64,000 nt of DNA, from contig CAKQDH010000003.1 of the NCBI GenBank assembly GCA_934229385.1, positions 69,458-133,457 of the forward strand. The letters run 5' to 3'. Below are positions 1 through 8,073 of the stretch, in pieces (the stretch's first letter is position 1; every line of letters begins with the position of its first letter). Under the pieces are notes generated by a model that was not told where the DNA came from, did no database searches, and was given only the letters and a program-made list of their open reading frames with translations. Source of the stretch: an uncultured Oenococcus sp. (lineage in GTDB: Bacteria; Bacillota; Bacilli; Lactobacillales; Lactobacillaceae). Made by a program: the position numbers and the translations under genes.

Positions 1-123
1 TGTTTAACTTTCTTAATTTATAACCACTTATAATTTTTTACTATTTATATTACATCTCCTAAAAAATTAATTAAAAAGTATACCAACATAATAAATATAA
101 ATTTAATATTTTTTGAAAAATAA

Positions 124-1014
124 TTATCTCCAATATCTTCTAAAACCTGCAAGTTCAGAAACAAATTTATCCTCTTTTAAACTAGCTATATCCACACTTG
201 CTCCAGGAGTTCTTGATTCAATCATTTTTTCATTACCAATATACATTCCAACATGATGAACAAAACCTCTACCGTGTTTATAAGCAAAAAAAACTAAATC
301 ACCAGGGAGAACATTATTAAAAGAGACTACTTTTCCGCTTTTTATTTGATCCTGAGCATCTCGTGGTATATTTAAACCGAAAACACGATGTAAAGTATAC
401 ATAAAGCCAGAGCAATCAAAACCAAAAGAACTAATACCGCCCCATAGATATCGTTTACCTAAAAATTGTAAACCTAATTGTACCATTCCTACTCCTAAAT
501 TTTTTTTACCGGTTGATAAAACCGTAGCTCCTTTTTTTATGTAACCATTACCTAATGGGGTTAAAACTTTTATATAATTATCATCAAATCCATTTTTAGG
601 CAGAATTGTCCCTAAACTTAATTCTAAAATAGGAAATTTTTTCTTATTATATAAAAAAGCCTTTTTAGTAGTTACTATTACAAGAGGCAAATTAATTAAC
701 TTTCCTTCTATTTTATTCGATAATAAATTTTTTGGTATCCATCCGGGATAACCCTTAGGATCAACGCAATTTTTTTGATTTTTAACAAAAATTTTTGCCC
801 ATTTGCCTTCAAAATGATCAATAATTAATTCATCATTAAACAATGCTTGAGTATTAACTAAATCATCATCACAAAGTTGTATAGATTGTTTATCGTTGAT
901 CATTCTAACCCAAGACTTAGTTTTACCTTTTAAAGCAAGTTTATCTATACTTCTTGGAGAATCTTTAGTTTTCCAAATTGTTGCTACAGGAACTTGAATT
1001 CGTCTTTTTTCCAT
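124..1014 (-). CDS. NlpC/P60 endopeptidase with N-terminal SH3-like domains (YkfC-like)
   Basis: This 296-residue protein looks like a gamma-D-glutamyl-L-diamino-acid endopeptidase of the YkfC type, which trims peptidoglycan peptides. The NlpC/P60 domain occupies about residues 175-296, with the nucleophile Cys201 in the DCSGF motif, the following IPRDAQDQ stretch and a catalytic His at 253/254 in HHVGMYIG. Residues 1-165 look like two SH3-like repeats. I see no signal peptide, so it may act in the cytoplasm on recycled muropeptides. That is inference, because most lactobacillus P60 proteins are secreted. The ATG has a purine-rich GAGAGAAG upstream. It is divergent from the flavodoxin gene, with a long palindrome between them. 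Confidence 0.9.
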   Translation of the reverse strand: MEKRRIQVPVATIWKTKDSPRSIDKLALKGKTKSWVRMINDKQSIQLCDDDLVNTQALFNDELIIDHFEGKWAKIFVKNQKNCVDPKGYPGWIPKNLLSNKIEGKLINLPLVIVTTKKAFLYNKKKFPILELSLGTILPKNGFDDNYIKVLTPLGNGYIKKGATVLSTGKKNLGVGMVQLGLQFLGKRYLWGGISSFGFDCSGFMYTLHRVFGLNIPRDAQDQIKSGKVVSFNNVLPGDLVFFAYKHGRGFVHHVGMYIGNEKMIESRTPGASVDIASLKEDKFVSELAGFRRYWR

Positions 1015-1070
1015 AATAGAAATGCTTCTCTCAATTTTTATAAGATAGATTAAATTATTAACATAATGAA

Positions 1071-1106
1071 ATTTTAAATATATTCATATATGAATATATT
1101 TAAAAT
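1071..1106. repeat. 36-bp perfect palindrome between divergent genes
   Basis: The half-site ATTTTAAATATATTCATA (1071-1088) is followed immediately by its exact reverse complement (1089-1106). It lies between the divergent starts of the NlpC/P60 gene (1014) and the flavodoxin gene (1124). It could be an operator for a dimeric regulator, a cruciform, or a 5'-UTR hairpin for the flavodoxin gene. There is no U-run to suggest a terminator. Confidence 0.8.
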
Positions 1107-1123
1107 AATAATAAAATTAAAAT

Positions 1124-1561
1124 ATGAACATTAATATAATTTATACAAGTATAACTGGTAATAATGAAGAGATTGCAGATATTGTCAAAAATGAATTAAA
1201 TAAAAAAAAATATCATCCCCTCGTTTCTCAAATTGACGACATAGAAATCGAAGACTTAAAAAAAAGTGATTTAATATTTGTAATTACTTATACATGGGAT
1301 AACGGGACCATACCAGACGAAGCTTTAGATTTCTACGATGATTTAGATAAGATTGATTGGTCAAAAAAGAAAGTAATAGTTATTGGTTCTGGCGATAAAT
1401 TTTATGGTGCTGATTTTGGAAAAGCAGTGGACACATTTAATAAAAAATTTAAAAAAATAGGGGCAAAAATGCCTGTAGAATCATTTAAAATTAATATTGA
1501 ACCTAACAAAAAGGATACTCTTAAAATCAAAGATACTATTACAAAATTATTAAAAAACTAA
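1124..1561 (+). CDS. Short-chain flavodoxin
   Basis: The 145-residue product is a flavodoxin, a soluble FMN-binding electron carrier. The phosphate-binding loop is TSITGNNEE (residues 8-16). The two isoalloxazine loops are TYTWDNGTIPDE (about 56-67) and GSGDKFYGADFGKA (about 89-102). The length matches short-chain flavodoxins. No Shine-Dalgarno sequence is visible before the ATG; upstream lie AT-rich sequence and a 36-bp palindrome. Its 3' end overlaps the mutS2 stop codon by 4 nt in convergent orientation. The electron-transfer partner cannot be told from this window. Confidence 0.92.
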   Translation: MNINIIYTSITGNNEEIADIVKNELNKKKYHPLVSQIDDIEIEDLKKSDLIFVITYTWDNGTIPDEALDFYDDLDKIDWSKKKVIVIGSGDKFYGADFGKAVDTFNKKFKKIGAKMPVESFKINIEPNKKDTLKIKDTITKLLKN

Positions 1562-3960
1562 TTAAGTTTAACTATCGTCGCTCCGTCTCCAGCCTCGTTA
1601 GGATTAGCAAATTGATAACTTTTAACACGTCTATCAGAACGCAACATTTTAGTAACTCCTTTACGTAGAGCACCTGTTCCTTTACCATGAATAACTTCAA
1701 TAGTAGATAAATTATTTAAAACAGCTTGATCAAGATAACGATCAAGATCATTCATAGCTTGTTCATATCTTTCCCCTCGTAAATCTATATGGCCAGAAAT
1801 ATTATTAGAAGAAGTTTTAATTATGCGGGGCTGTATGTTTACATTAACTAACTTTTTACGTTTTTGTAATTTTTCTTCTTGTTTTTGGGGAACTTTTTCT
1901 AAAATATTTTCTGGAACTTTCATTTTTAAAATTCCTAATTGGACTTCCCATTGATTATTAGAAATTTTCTCAATTAAAGTTCCTATTTGGTTATAGGTAG
2001 TTACTAATACATCATCGCCTACTCTAAAAGCCTTCTTTTTTCGAGCTTTTTTTAAGACTTTATTATTTTTTAAATTTCTTTTTTGCTTTAATTGATCAAA
2101 TTTTCTAACAGTTTCTTGTAGCTCTTGTTCATTTTTTCCCTTTTTACCTATAGAACCTACCTTCAGTCTTTCTTTTCTTATATCATTAACTAAACTCTTT
2201 GATTTTCCTTTTGCTACAGAAACAATTTGGTTTGCCTTTTTTTTAGCTTTAGAAATTTGGTCTTCTTTTTCTTGAGATAAATTTGCAAGATTAGAATTTA
2301 ATTTTTCTTTTTTATTTTTAACTTTTTCAATTTGTTCTGATAAATAATGCTGTTTTTCATTTAAATTTTGCCTCCGATGAACTAAATCTTTTATCATATC
2401 ATTAACATTTTGTTCTTTATGGCTAAGATAATGAGAAGCATCTTGCAAAATTTTTTTATTTATACCTAATTTATCAGCAATTGTAAGACCATTTGATTGT
2501 CCTGGAATACCAAGTAATAGATGATAAGTAGGTTTCAAAGTATGGCTATCAAATTCCATACTAGCATTAAGGGCAAAATTACTATGATCAGCAAAAACTT
2601 TTAATTCAGGATAATGGGTGGTTATTATATTTAATATTCCCTTCTGAGAAAGAAAGTTAACAGTTGCCATAGCTAAAGCTGCTCCCTCTTTTGGGTCAGT
2701 TCCAGCTCCTATTTCATCAAGTAAAACTAAAGAATTTGAATTCGCTTTTTCAGTAATGCTTTTAATATTTTTTAAATGAGAAGAAAAGGTTGATAAAGAT
2801 TGTTCAAGGCTTTGCTCATCCCCGATATCAGCAAATATATTATCAAAAACATGAATATAAGACCCTTCTTTTGCTGTGATAAAAAGCCCAGATTGAGCCA
2901 TTATTTGTAATAACCCTACTGTTTCCATTAAAACGGTTTTTCCACCCGTATTAGGTCCTGTAATAATTAACGACGTAAATTTCTTACCCAATTTTATATC
3001 ATTAGCCACAGACCCTTTACCTAGAATGGGGTGATAAGCTTTTTTTAGAGAAATTTGTTTTTCTTTATTAATAAAGGGCTTATTAGCATCCATTTTTCTT
3101 GCTAATTTGGCTTTTGCTTGAATAAGATCAAATTTTCCAACTAATTTATTATTTATTTTTAAACTTTTAAAATAAGGGAATAATTTATTTGTCTCTTTAT
3201 ATAAAATTGAGTTTATTTCATTTTTTTCTTCTCTTAAAAGTTTATGAATTGTCTCGTTCAAAGAAGTAACTTGCTTGGGCTCAATATACAAGGTTAATCC
3301 TGTCTGACTTTGATCATGAACAACACCACCAAAATGCTTTTTGAAATCAGCTTTAACTGGCAACACTAAAACACCATTACGGGTAGAAATAACTTTTTCA
3401 GAAAGATACTTATTTTCTGGTCCTTTAATATAAGAAGTTAAAATCGTCCTAATCTTTTTTTTAATTTCAGCTTCATTATTTCTCAATTTTTCTAATTTTT
3501 TCGAAGCACTATCTAATATTTTGCCACGATCATCAACAACTTTTTCTAATTGCGATAGAATCACAGAAAAATTTGTTAAATTTTGAGTAATGGATATAAG
3601 GTCTTTTAAATTATTAAACCAAGCTTCTTCTTTTAAATTTGCAAAAAAATTAATAATTAATTGACTTGAAACAATTAATTTTTTTAATGAAACTAATTCC
3701 GTAGCACTCAAGGAAGCTTTTATTTTTAGCCTTTTAAAAATATTGCTTAGATCAGTAACCCTCTTAATAGGGATTTCACCTTTATTTCGAAGAATTAATA
3801 AAGCTTCGTCCGTTTGCTCTAATAATATTTTAACTTTTTTTAAATTTACAGAAGGGGTTAATTTCACTAATTCTTTATTACCCATGGCAGTAAATAAAAA
3901 AATTTTAAGGGATTTTTTTATAACTGAAAATTCTAACGTTTTTAAGATTTTATTATTCAT
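1558..3960 (-). CDS. mutS2: Endonuclease MutS2 / ribosome collision factor
   Basis: This 800-residue MutS2 has the core and clamp region, an ABC ATPase with Walker A GPNTGGKTV at about residues 335-343, and a Walker B/signature region (ALLDEIGAGTDP-like, as VLLDEIGAGTDP). A charged coiled coil spans about 520-640. A C-terminal Smr nuclease domain (about 725-800) has HIDLRGERYEQA and the IHGKGTGALR loop. The family suppresses recombination and rescues collided ribosomes in Firmicutes. The gene starts 17 nt after the ffh stop, without a visible Shine-Dalgarno sequence. Placement directly behind ffh is unusual, since rpsP-rimM-trmD commonly lie there. The stop overlaps that of the convergent flavodoxin gene. 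Confidence 0.96.
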   Translation of the reverse strand: MNNKILKTLEFSVIKKSLKIFLFTAMGNKELVKLTPSVNLKKVKILLEQTDEALLILRNKGEIPIKRVTDLSNIFKRLKIKASLSATELVSLKKLIVSSQLIINFFANLKEEAWFNNLKDLISITQNLTNFSVILSQLEKVVDDRGKILDSASKKLEKLRNNEAEIKKKIRTILTSYIKGPENKYLSEKVISTRNGVLVLPVKADFKKHFGGVVHDQSQTGLTLYIEPKQVTSLNETIHKLLREEKNEINSILYKETNKLFPYFKSLKINNKLVGKFDLIQAKAKLARKMDANKPFINKEKQISLKKAYHPILGKGSVANDIKLGKKFTSLIITGPNTGGKTVLMETVGLLQIMAQSGLFITAKEGSYIHVFDNIFADIGDEQSLEQSLSTFSSHLKNIKSITEKANSNSLVLLDEIGAGTDPKEGAALAMATVNFLSQKGILNIITTHYPELKVFADHSNFALNASMEFDSHTLKPTYHLLLGIPGQSNGLTIADKLGINKKILQDASHYLSHKEQNVNDMIKDLVHRRQNLNEKQHYLSEQIEKVKNKKEKLNSNLANLSQEKEDQISKAKKKANQIVSVAKGKSKSLVNDIRKERLKVGSIGKKGKNEQELQETVRKFDQLKQKRNLKNNKVLKKARKKKAFRVGDDVLVTTYNQIGTLIEKISNNQWEVQLGILKMKVPENILEKVPQKQEEKLQKRKKLVNVNIQPRIIKTSSNNISGHIDLRGERYEQAMNDLDRYLDQAVLNNLSTIEVIHGKGTGALRKGVTKMLRSDRRVKSYQFANPNEAGDGATIVKLN

Positions 3961-3977
3961 AATATTATGATAAAGAT

Positions 3978-5504
3978 CTATTTACGTTTTCTTTTTCTCC
4001 TTTTTTTTGCTTTTCTTATTTTTTTTAAAGCTTTTTTCATAGCTACATCAGATGTTTTTGTGCTTACATTTGGTTTAAAACTACTTGAAAAGGGACTACT
4101 TTCATTAGAATTATTTTGTTGTGAAAAAAGGGGGTTGCCTTCTGGTGTTCCCTTATTGCCACCTTGTTGAAACATATTTCCAATACCAGCTGGTAGTTTG
4201 CCCTTCCCATTAGTAAATCTATGCATCATTTTTCGCATTTGTTTAAACTGCTTGATCATGCGGTTAACATCAACAATAGGCCGTCCAGATCCACTAGCAA
4301 TCCTTCTTCTTCGTGAAGGATTCAATAAATCAGGGTCTTGTTTTTCTATAGGAGTCATAGAATAAACAATAGCTTCCATATGTGAAAAATCCTTAGGATC
4401 TAATTTGGCTTGGGATAAAGCTGGATTATTAGCCATTCCTGGAATCATTTTCATAATATTTTCTAGGGGCCCCATGTTTTGTATATGCTTTAACTGGTCC
4501 AAGAAATCATTAAAATCAAAAGTATTTTTCTGTAACTTTTTAAATTCTTCGGTAGCTTTTTTCTGATCAACATCTTTTTGTGTTTTTTCAATTAAAGAGA
4601 GGATATCACCCATTCCCAGAATCCTACTTGACATCCTATCGGGATGAAAAGTATCAATATCTGTTAACTTTTCTCCTTCTCCTACAAATTTAATAGGTTT
4701 CCTTGTAGCCTTACGAATAGATAAAGCTGCTCCCCCTCGAGTATCACCATCAAGCTTAGTTAAAACAACACCAGTTATATCTAAATCACGATTAAATCCT
4801 TCAGCCGTTTCAGTAGCATTTTGGCCTGTAGTAGCATCAACCGTTAAAAGAATTTCGTCAGGTCGAGCAATTTTCTTGATATTCTTTAATTCGTTCATTA
4901 AAACCGTATCAATTTGTAAACGTCCTGCAGTATCTAAAAAAACGTAATCATTTTTTTCTTTCTTTGCATATCTTAATCCATCTTTAACAATCTTTTTTGG
5001 ATCAACATGAATACCTTCATCAAAAACATCAACTTTTAACTGCTTACCAAGGGTCTTTAATTGGTCAATAGCAGCAGGCCGATAAACGTCTGCTGCAACT
5101 AAAAGAGGACGGGCTTTTTTATCTTCTTTTAATTTATTCGCTAATTTGGCAACTGTAGTAGTTTTTCCTGCTCCTTGGAGCCCAACCATCATAACAACTG
5201 TAGGGATTTTAGTGGATATATTAAGTGGAACAGATTTTTCCCCCATTGTTTTAGTTAACTCATCATTAACAATTTTAATGATTTGTTCAGAAGGATTTAA
5301 ACCTTCTAATACTTTTGCTCCTAAAGCTTTTTGACGAACCTGTTTGATAAAATCTTTTGCAATCTTTAAATTAACATCAGCTTCTAACAAAGCTAAACGA
5401 ATTTGATGCAAAGTTTCATCAAGGTCATTCTCTGAAACTTTCCCTTTTCTGGATAAATTTTTCATCGCGGTTTGAATACGAGATGTTAGATTTTCAAATG
5501 CCAT
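3978..5504 (-). CDS. ffh: Signal recognition particle GTPase Ffh
   Basis: Ffh binds SRP RNA and signal sequences and docks with FtsY for co-translational membrane targeting. The N domain covers residues 1-90. The G domain has GLQGAGKTT at 108-116, DTAGR, and TKLDGD. The methionine-rich M domain follows at about 300-440 and carries the RNA-binding segment RRRRIASGSG. After the M domain comes a tail of about 70 residues, first Ser/Asn-rich and then strongly basic, ending KKALKKIRKAKKRRKRKRK; it makes the protein (508 aa) longer than most. The ATG follows the ylxM stop with no gap, and the ribosome binding site GAAGAGGA lies inside ylxM, so translation is probably coupled. Confidence 0.97.
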   Translation of the reverse strand: MAFENLTSRIQTAMKNLSRKGKVSENDLDETLHQIRLALLEADVNLKIAKDFIKQVRQKALGAKVLEGLNPSEQIIKIVNDELTKTMGEKSVPLNISTKIPTVVMMVGLQGAGKTTTVAKLANKLKEDKKARPLLVAADVYRPAAIDQLKTLGKQLKVDVFDEGIHVDPKKIVKDGLRYAKKEKNDYVFLDTAGRLQIDTVLMNELKNIKKIARPDEILLTVDATTGQNATETAEGFNRDLDITGVVLTKLDGDTRGGAALSIRKATRKPIKFVGEGEKLTDIDTFHPDRMSSRILGMGDILSLIEKTQKDVDQKKATEEFKKLQKNTFDFNDFLDQLKHIQNMGPLENIMKMIPGMANNPALSQAKLDPKDFSHMEAIVYSMTPIEKQDPDLLNPSRRRRIASGSGRPIVDVNRMIKQFKQMRKMMHRFTNGKGKLPAGIGNMFQQGGNKGTPEGNPLFSQQNNSNESSPFSSSFKPNVSTKTSDVAMKKALKKIRKAKKRRKRKRK

Positions 5505-5819
5505 TTATTCCTCTTCTAAATTAATTAATTTTTTTATCAATTTTTTATTAGGCTTAATTATTAATTGATCTTCAATTTTTCTTCTTTGAAGATAATTTTC
5601 TCTTAAATGAAGCTTTTCCTCAAATTTATTTAACCTTCTAAGAGCATATTTTATCCTATTAGAAACTGCTTGCCGACTAATTTTTTTGTTTTCAGCAATT
5701 TCAGAAATACTAAAATCATCTACTAAAAAAAGATAAAGATATTTATACTCCTTTTTAGACAACAAAGAATCATAAAAACCAAATAACTCTGTATTAATTT
5801 GTTTTGTAATTAAATTCAA
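5505..5819 (-). CDS. ylxM: YlxM, SRP-associated helix-turn-helix protein
   Basis: The 104-residue product matches YlxM/p13, a small helix-turn-helix protein encoded beside ffh in Firmicutes and thought to modulate SRP assembly. The HTH is clear at about residues 36-58 (SISEIAENKKISRQAVSNRI). The start codon is TTG, immediately after the ftsY stop, with AAGGA about 10 nt upstream inside ftsY. The gene is sandwiched with zero-length spacers between ftsY and ffh, so all three are almost certainly co-transcribed and translationally coupled. Confidence 0.93.
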   Translation of the reverse strand: MNLITKQINTELFGFYDSLLSKKEYKYLYLFLVDDFSISEIAENKKISRQAVSNRIKYALRRLNKFEEKLHLRENYLQRRKIEDQLIIKPNKKLIKKLINLEEE

Positions 5820-6959
5820 CTATATTAAATCCTTAAATAATCCGTAAACAAAATCATCAGCATTAAAATGCTCTAAATCACCAACTTTTTCTCCTAAGCC
5901 AACCCATTTTACAGGCAAATGAAATTCCTCACGGATAGCTAAAACAATCCCTCCACGAGCAGTTCCATCAAGTTTTGTTAAGATGATTCCTGTAACCCCA
6001 GTAGTTTTTTTAAACATTCTAGTTTGTTGAAGAGCATTTTGACCAGTTGTTGCATCTAAAACCAATAAAGTTTCTTGAGGTGCGGAAGGAAGATAACGGG
6101 TAATAACCTTTCTCATCTTTTTTAATTCCTGCATAAGATTTTGATTAGTTTGTTGCCTACCTGCTGTATCAACAAGCAAAATATCATAATGATAATTTAC
6201 TGCTCTTTTTACAGCATCAAAAACTACTGAAGCAGGGTCTGAATTAGCTTGGCCTTTAACAATATCAATTCCATCATTTTGTGCCCATTTATCCAATTGT
6301 TCGATAGCACCAGCTCTAAAAGTATCGCCAGCAGCTAAAAGGACCTTTTCCCCTTTATCTTTATATAATTTAGCCATTTTCCCAATAGTTGTTGTCTTAC
6401 CTACACCATTAACACCAACAAATAGAAAAATAGAAGGATCGTCTTTGTCAGCAAAATGCATATTATTATCTTCTTTATTTCCCGATTGATCATATATATC
6501 AATTAATTTTCCAATAATAATATCTTGAACATCTTTTTTACTTCTGGCGTTTTTTAATCTTACTTCATTTTGGAGATCATTAGAAATTTTTAAAGCAACA
6601 TCAAATCCAACATCAGCAGTTATCAAGGTTTCTTCCAGACGATCAAAAAAACTTTCATCAACAGCCCTAAAATTGGCCATTAACATTTTAAACTTATTAG
6701 AAAAATTAGATCTACTCTTAGTTAAACCCTTTTCGTAACTTTGAGTAACCTTATCTTTACCAACTACATTAGAATCTACAGGTTTTTCTTTATCTTTTGT
6801 ACTATTTAAGTTTTTTTGACTTTTTTCTACCGAAGACGTCTTATCTTCTTGATCCTTATCTTCAGGTAAGGGGGAAAAAGCTTTCTTGACTTTACTTAAA
6901 AAATTTTTTTTACCCTTTTCTTTTCTTTTTTTTCTACGTAAACGATCTAATAAACTCAT
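5820..6959 (-). CDS. ftsY: Signal recognition particle receptor FtsY
   Basis: FtsY is the membrane-associated SRP receptor GTPase that receives Ffh-ribosome complexes. Residues 1-85 form a charged A domain, Lys-rich and then acidic/Ser-rich. The NG domain follows, with GVNGVGKTT at 182-190, DTAGRQQT, TKLDGTARGG and a C-terminal GEKVGDLEHFNADDFVYGLF. GGAGA lies upstream of the ATG. In lactobacilli ftsY normally follows smc; here only 101 nt separate it from rnc and no smc is present. An inverted repeat (arms 6975-6982 and 7004-7011) sits in the leader. Confidence 0.97.
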   Translation of the reverse strand: MSLLDRLRRKKRKEKGKKNFLSKVKKAFSPLPEDKDQEDKTSSVEKSQKNLNSTKDKEKPVDSNVVGKDKVTQSYEKGLTKSRSNFSNKFKMLMANFRAVDESFFDRLEETLITADVGFDVALKISNDLQNEVRLKNARSKKDVQDIIIGKLIDIYDQSGNKEDNNMHFADKDDPSIFLFVGVNGVGKTTTIGKMAKLYKDKGEKVLLAAGDTFRAGAIEQLDKWAQNDGIDIVKGQANSDPASVVFDAVKRAVNYHYDILLVDTAGRQQTNQNLMQELKKMRKVITRYLPSAPQETLLVLDATTGQNALQQTRMFKKTTGVTGIILTKLDGTARGGIVLAIREEFHLPVKWVGLGEKVGDLEHFNADDFVYGLFKDLI

Positions 6960-6974
6960 TAAATTATCTCCAAT

Positions 6975-7011
6975 TTTGGGTTAAGCATATAAAAACACCT
7001 AAAAACCCAAA
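6975..7011 (-). promoter_or_regulatory. Inverted repeat in the ftsY leader
   Basis: TTTGGGTT at 6975-6982 is complementary to AACCCAAA at 7004-7011, giving an 8-bp stem with a 21-nt loop just upstream of the ftsY ribosome binding site. It lies at the site where smc is normally found. Its function is unknown; it could be a leader hairpin or a scar. Confidence 0.35.
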
Positions 7012-7060
7012 TAAAGTTTATTTTATTTATTTTTTGTTTTAAAAAGCCAAAAAGAACAAT

Positions 7061-7762
7061 TTATTTGAGTATGTTAAAGTAAGCATTTTTCGCAGCTTTC
7101 TTTTCAGCTAACTTTATTGAATGACCTGAACCCTTACCAATTGAATTACCATTAAAAAATACTCGAACATGAAAATCTGTTTCTTGAGGTTCAGATGAAT
7201 CTTTATTTTCAACTTTATATTCAATATTAACTGAACCATCTCTTTGCAAAAGCTCCTGAAGCTTAGATTTATAATCAATAAATTCCTCAAAAAAACCCTC
7301 ATTAACTGCTGGAAAAATTGTTTTATTTAAAAAACTATCAACTGCTTGTAAATTTTTATCCTTATATAAAGCGCCAATAAAAGATTCCCAAATATCTTCT
7401 AAAAGGCTTCCACGGTTTCTTGCCCCAGCCAGTTCTTCTCCCTTTCCAAGACGAACATAGCGATCAAAATGAGCTAAACGAGAAAAATGAGAAAAAGATT
7501 TGCTTTGTACCATTGCAATCCGCATTTCAGTAAGTTGTCCTTCTTCCCAATTAGGAAAACGACTAAAAAGATAGTCGGCAACTGCAAGCTGCATTACAGA
7601 ATCCCCTAAAAATTCTAATCGTTGGTAATCATACCCTCCTTCTTCAGAATGTTCATTTAAATAATTTCCTGTAGTAAAGGCTTCTAGTAATAATTTTTTA
7701 TTATTAAATACAATACCAAAATCTTTGTTTATACCCTTTTGTATATTTTTTATCGAATACAT
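7061..7762 (-). CDS. rnc: Ribonuclease III
   Basis: RNase III cleaves double-stranded RNA in rRNA and mRNA processing. The 233-residue protein has an N-terminal nuclease domain with QRLEFLGDSV (residues 47-56) and LLEDIWESFIGA (120-131), and a C-terminal dsRNA-binding domain (about 160-233) ending KLAEKKAAKNAYF. The metal ligands corresponding to E. coli Glu41, Asp45, Asp114 and Glu117 are kept as Glu50, Asp54, Asp123 and Glu126. The first Glu of the usual ERLEFLGD signature is Gln47 here. There is no Shine-Dalgarno sequence; TATAAA lies 9 nt before the ATG. smc is absent downstream. Confidence 0.96.
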   Translation of the reverse strand: MYSIKNIQKGINKDFGIVFNNKKLLLEAFTTGNYLNEHSEEGGYDYQRLEFLGDSVMQLAVADYLFSRFPNWEEGQLTEMRIAMVQSKSFSHFSRLAHFDRYVRLGKGEELAGARNRGSLLEDIWESFIGALYKDKNLQAVDSFLNKTIFPAVNEGFFEEFIDYKSKLQELLQRDGSVNIEYKVENKDSSEPQETDFHVRVFFNGNSIGKGSGHSIKLAEKKAAKNAYFNILK

Positions 7763-7818
7763 GATTATTTTTTTATAACAAAATTCAAAAATTTTAAAAT
7801 TACTGAATATATATTATA

Positions 7819-8073
7819 TTAATTAGTTTTCTGTGTAATTTGATTATAAATATAATTAACTGCGGACTGAAAAGTATCTAATTTATTAGCATCTTCATCG
7901 GGAATTTCTATATTATATTTATCCTCAATTTCCATAATTAACTCGACAAAATCTATCGAATCAGCATCTAAATCCTTTATAAAATTTAAATTAGGGGTTA
8001 TTTTATCTTGCGGTAATTCAAAACGTTTAGAAATTTCTTCAGCCATTTGTTTTGATATTTCACTTTTTTTCAT
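7819..8073 (-). CDS. acpP: Acyl carrier protein
   Basis: This is the acyl carrier protein of type II fatty-acid synthesis, also a substrate for PlsX. The phosphopantetheine site is the Ser of DLDADSIDFVEL, in an acidic protein of normal length. I chose the ATG at 8073 (84 aa) because AAAGGAGA lies at the right distance upstream; an in-frame start at 8100 would add nine residues and lacks such a site. The start lies within the last 14 nt of plsX, so the two are coupled. Confidence 0.95.
   Translation of the reverse strand: MKKSEISKQMAEEISKRFELPQDKITPNLNFIKDLDADSIDFVELIMEIEDKYNIEIPDEDANKLDTFQSAVNYIYNQITQKTN

Noticed and set aside
1..123. AGGAGATG at the left edge on the minus strand
   Set aside because: The ATG is followed immediately by a stop codon, and no frame of useful length begins there.
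3967..4170. Plus-strand frame rich in Phe and Leu
   Set aside because: It is the complement of the Lys/Arg-rich tail of ffh and has no ribosome binding site.
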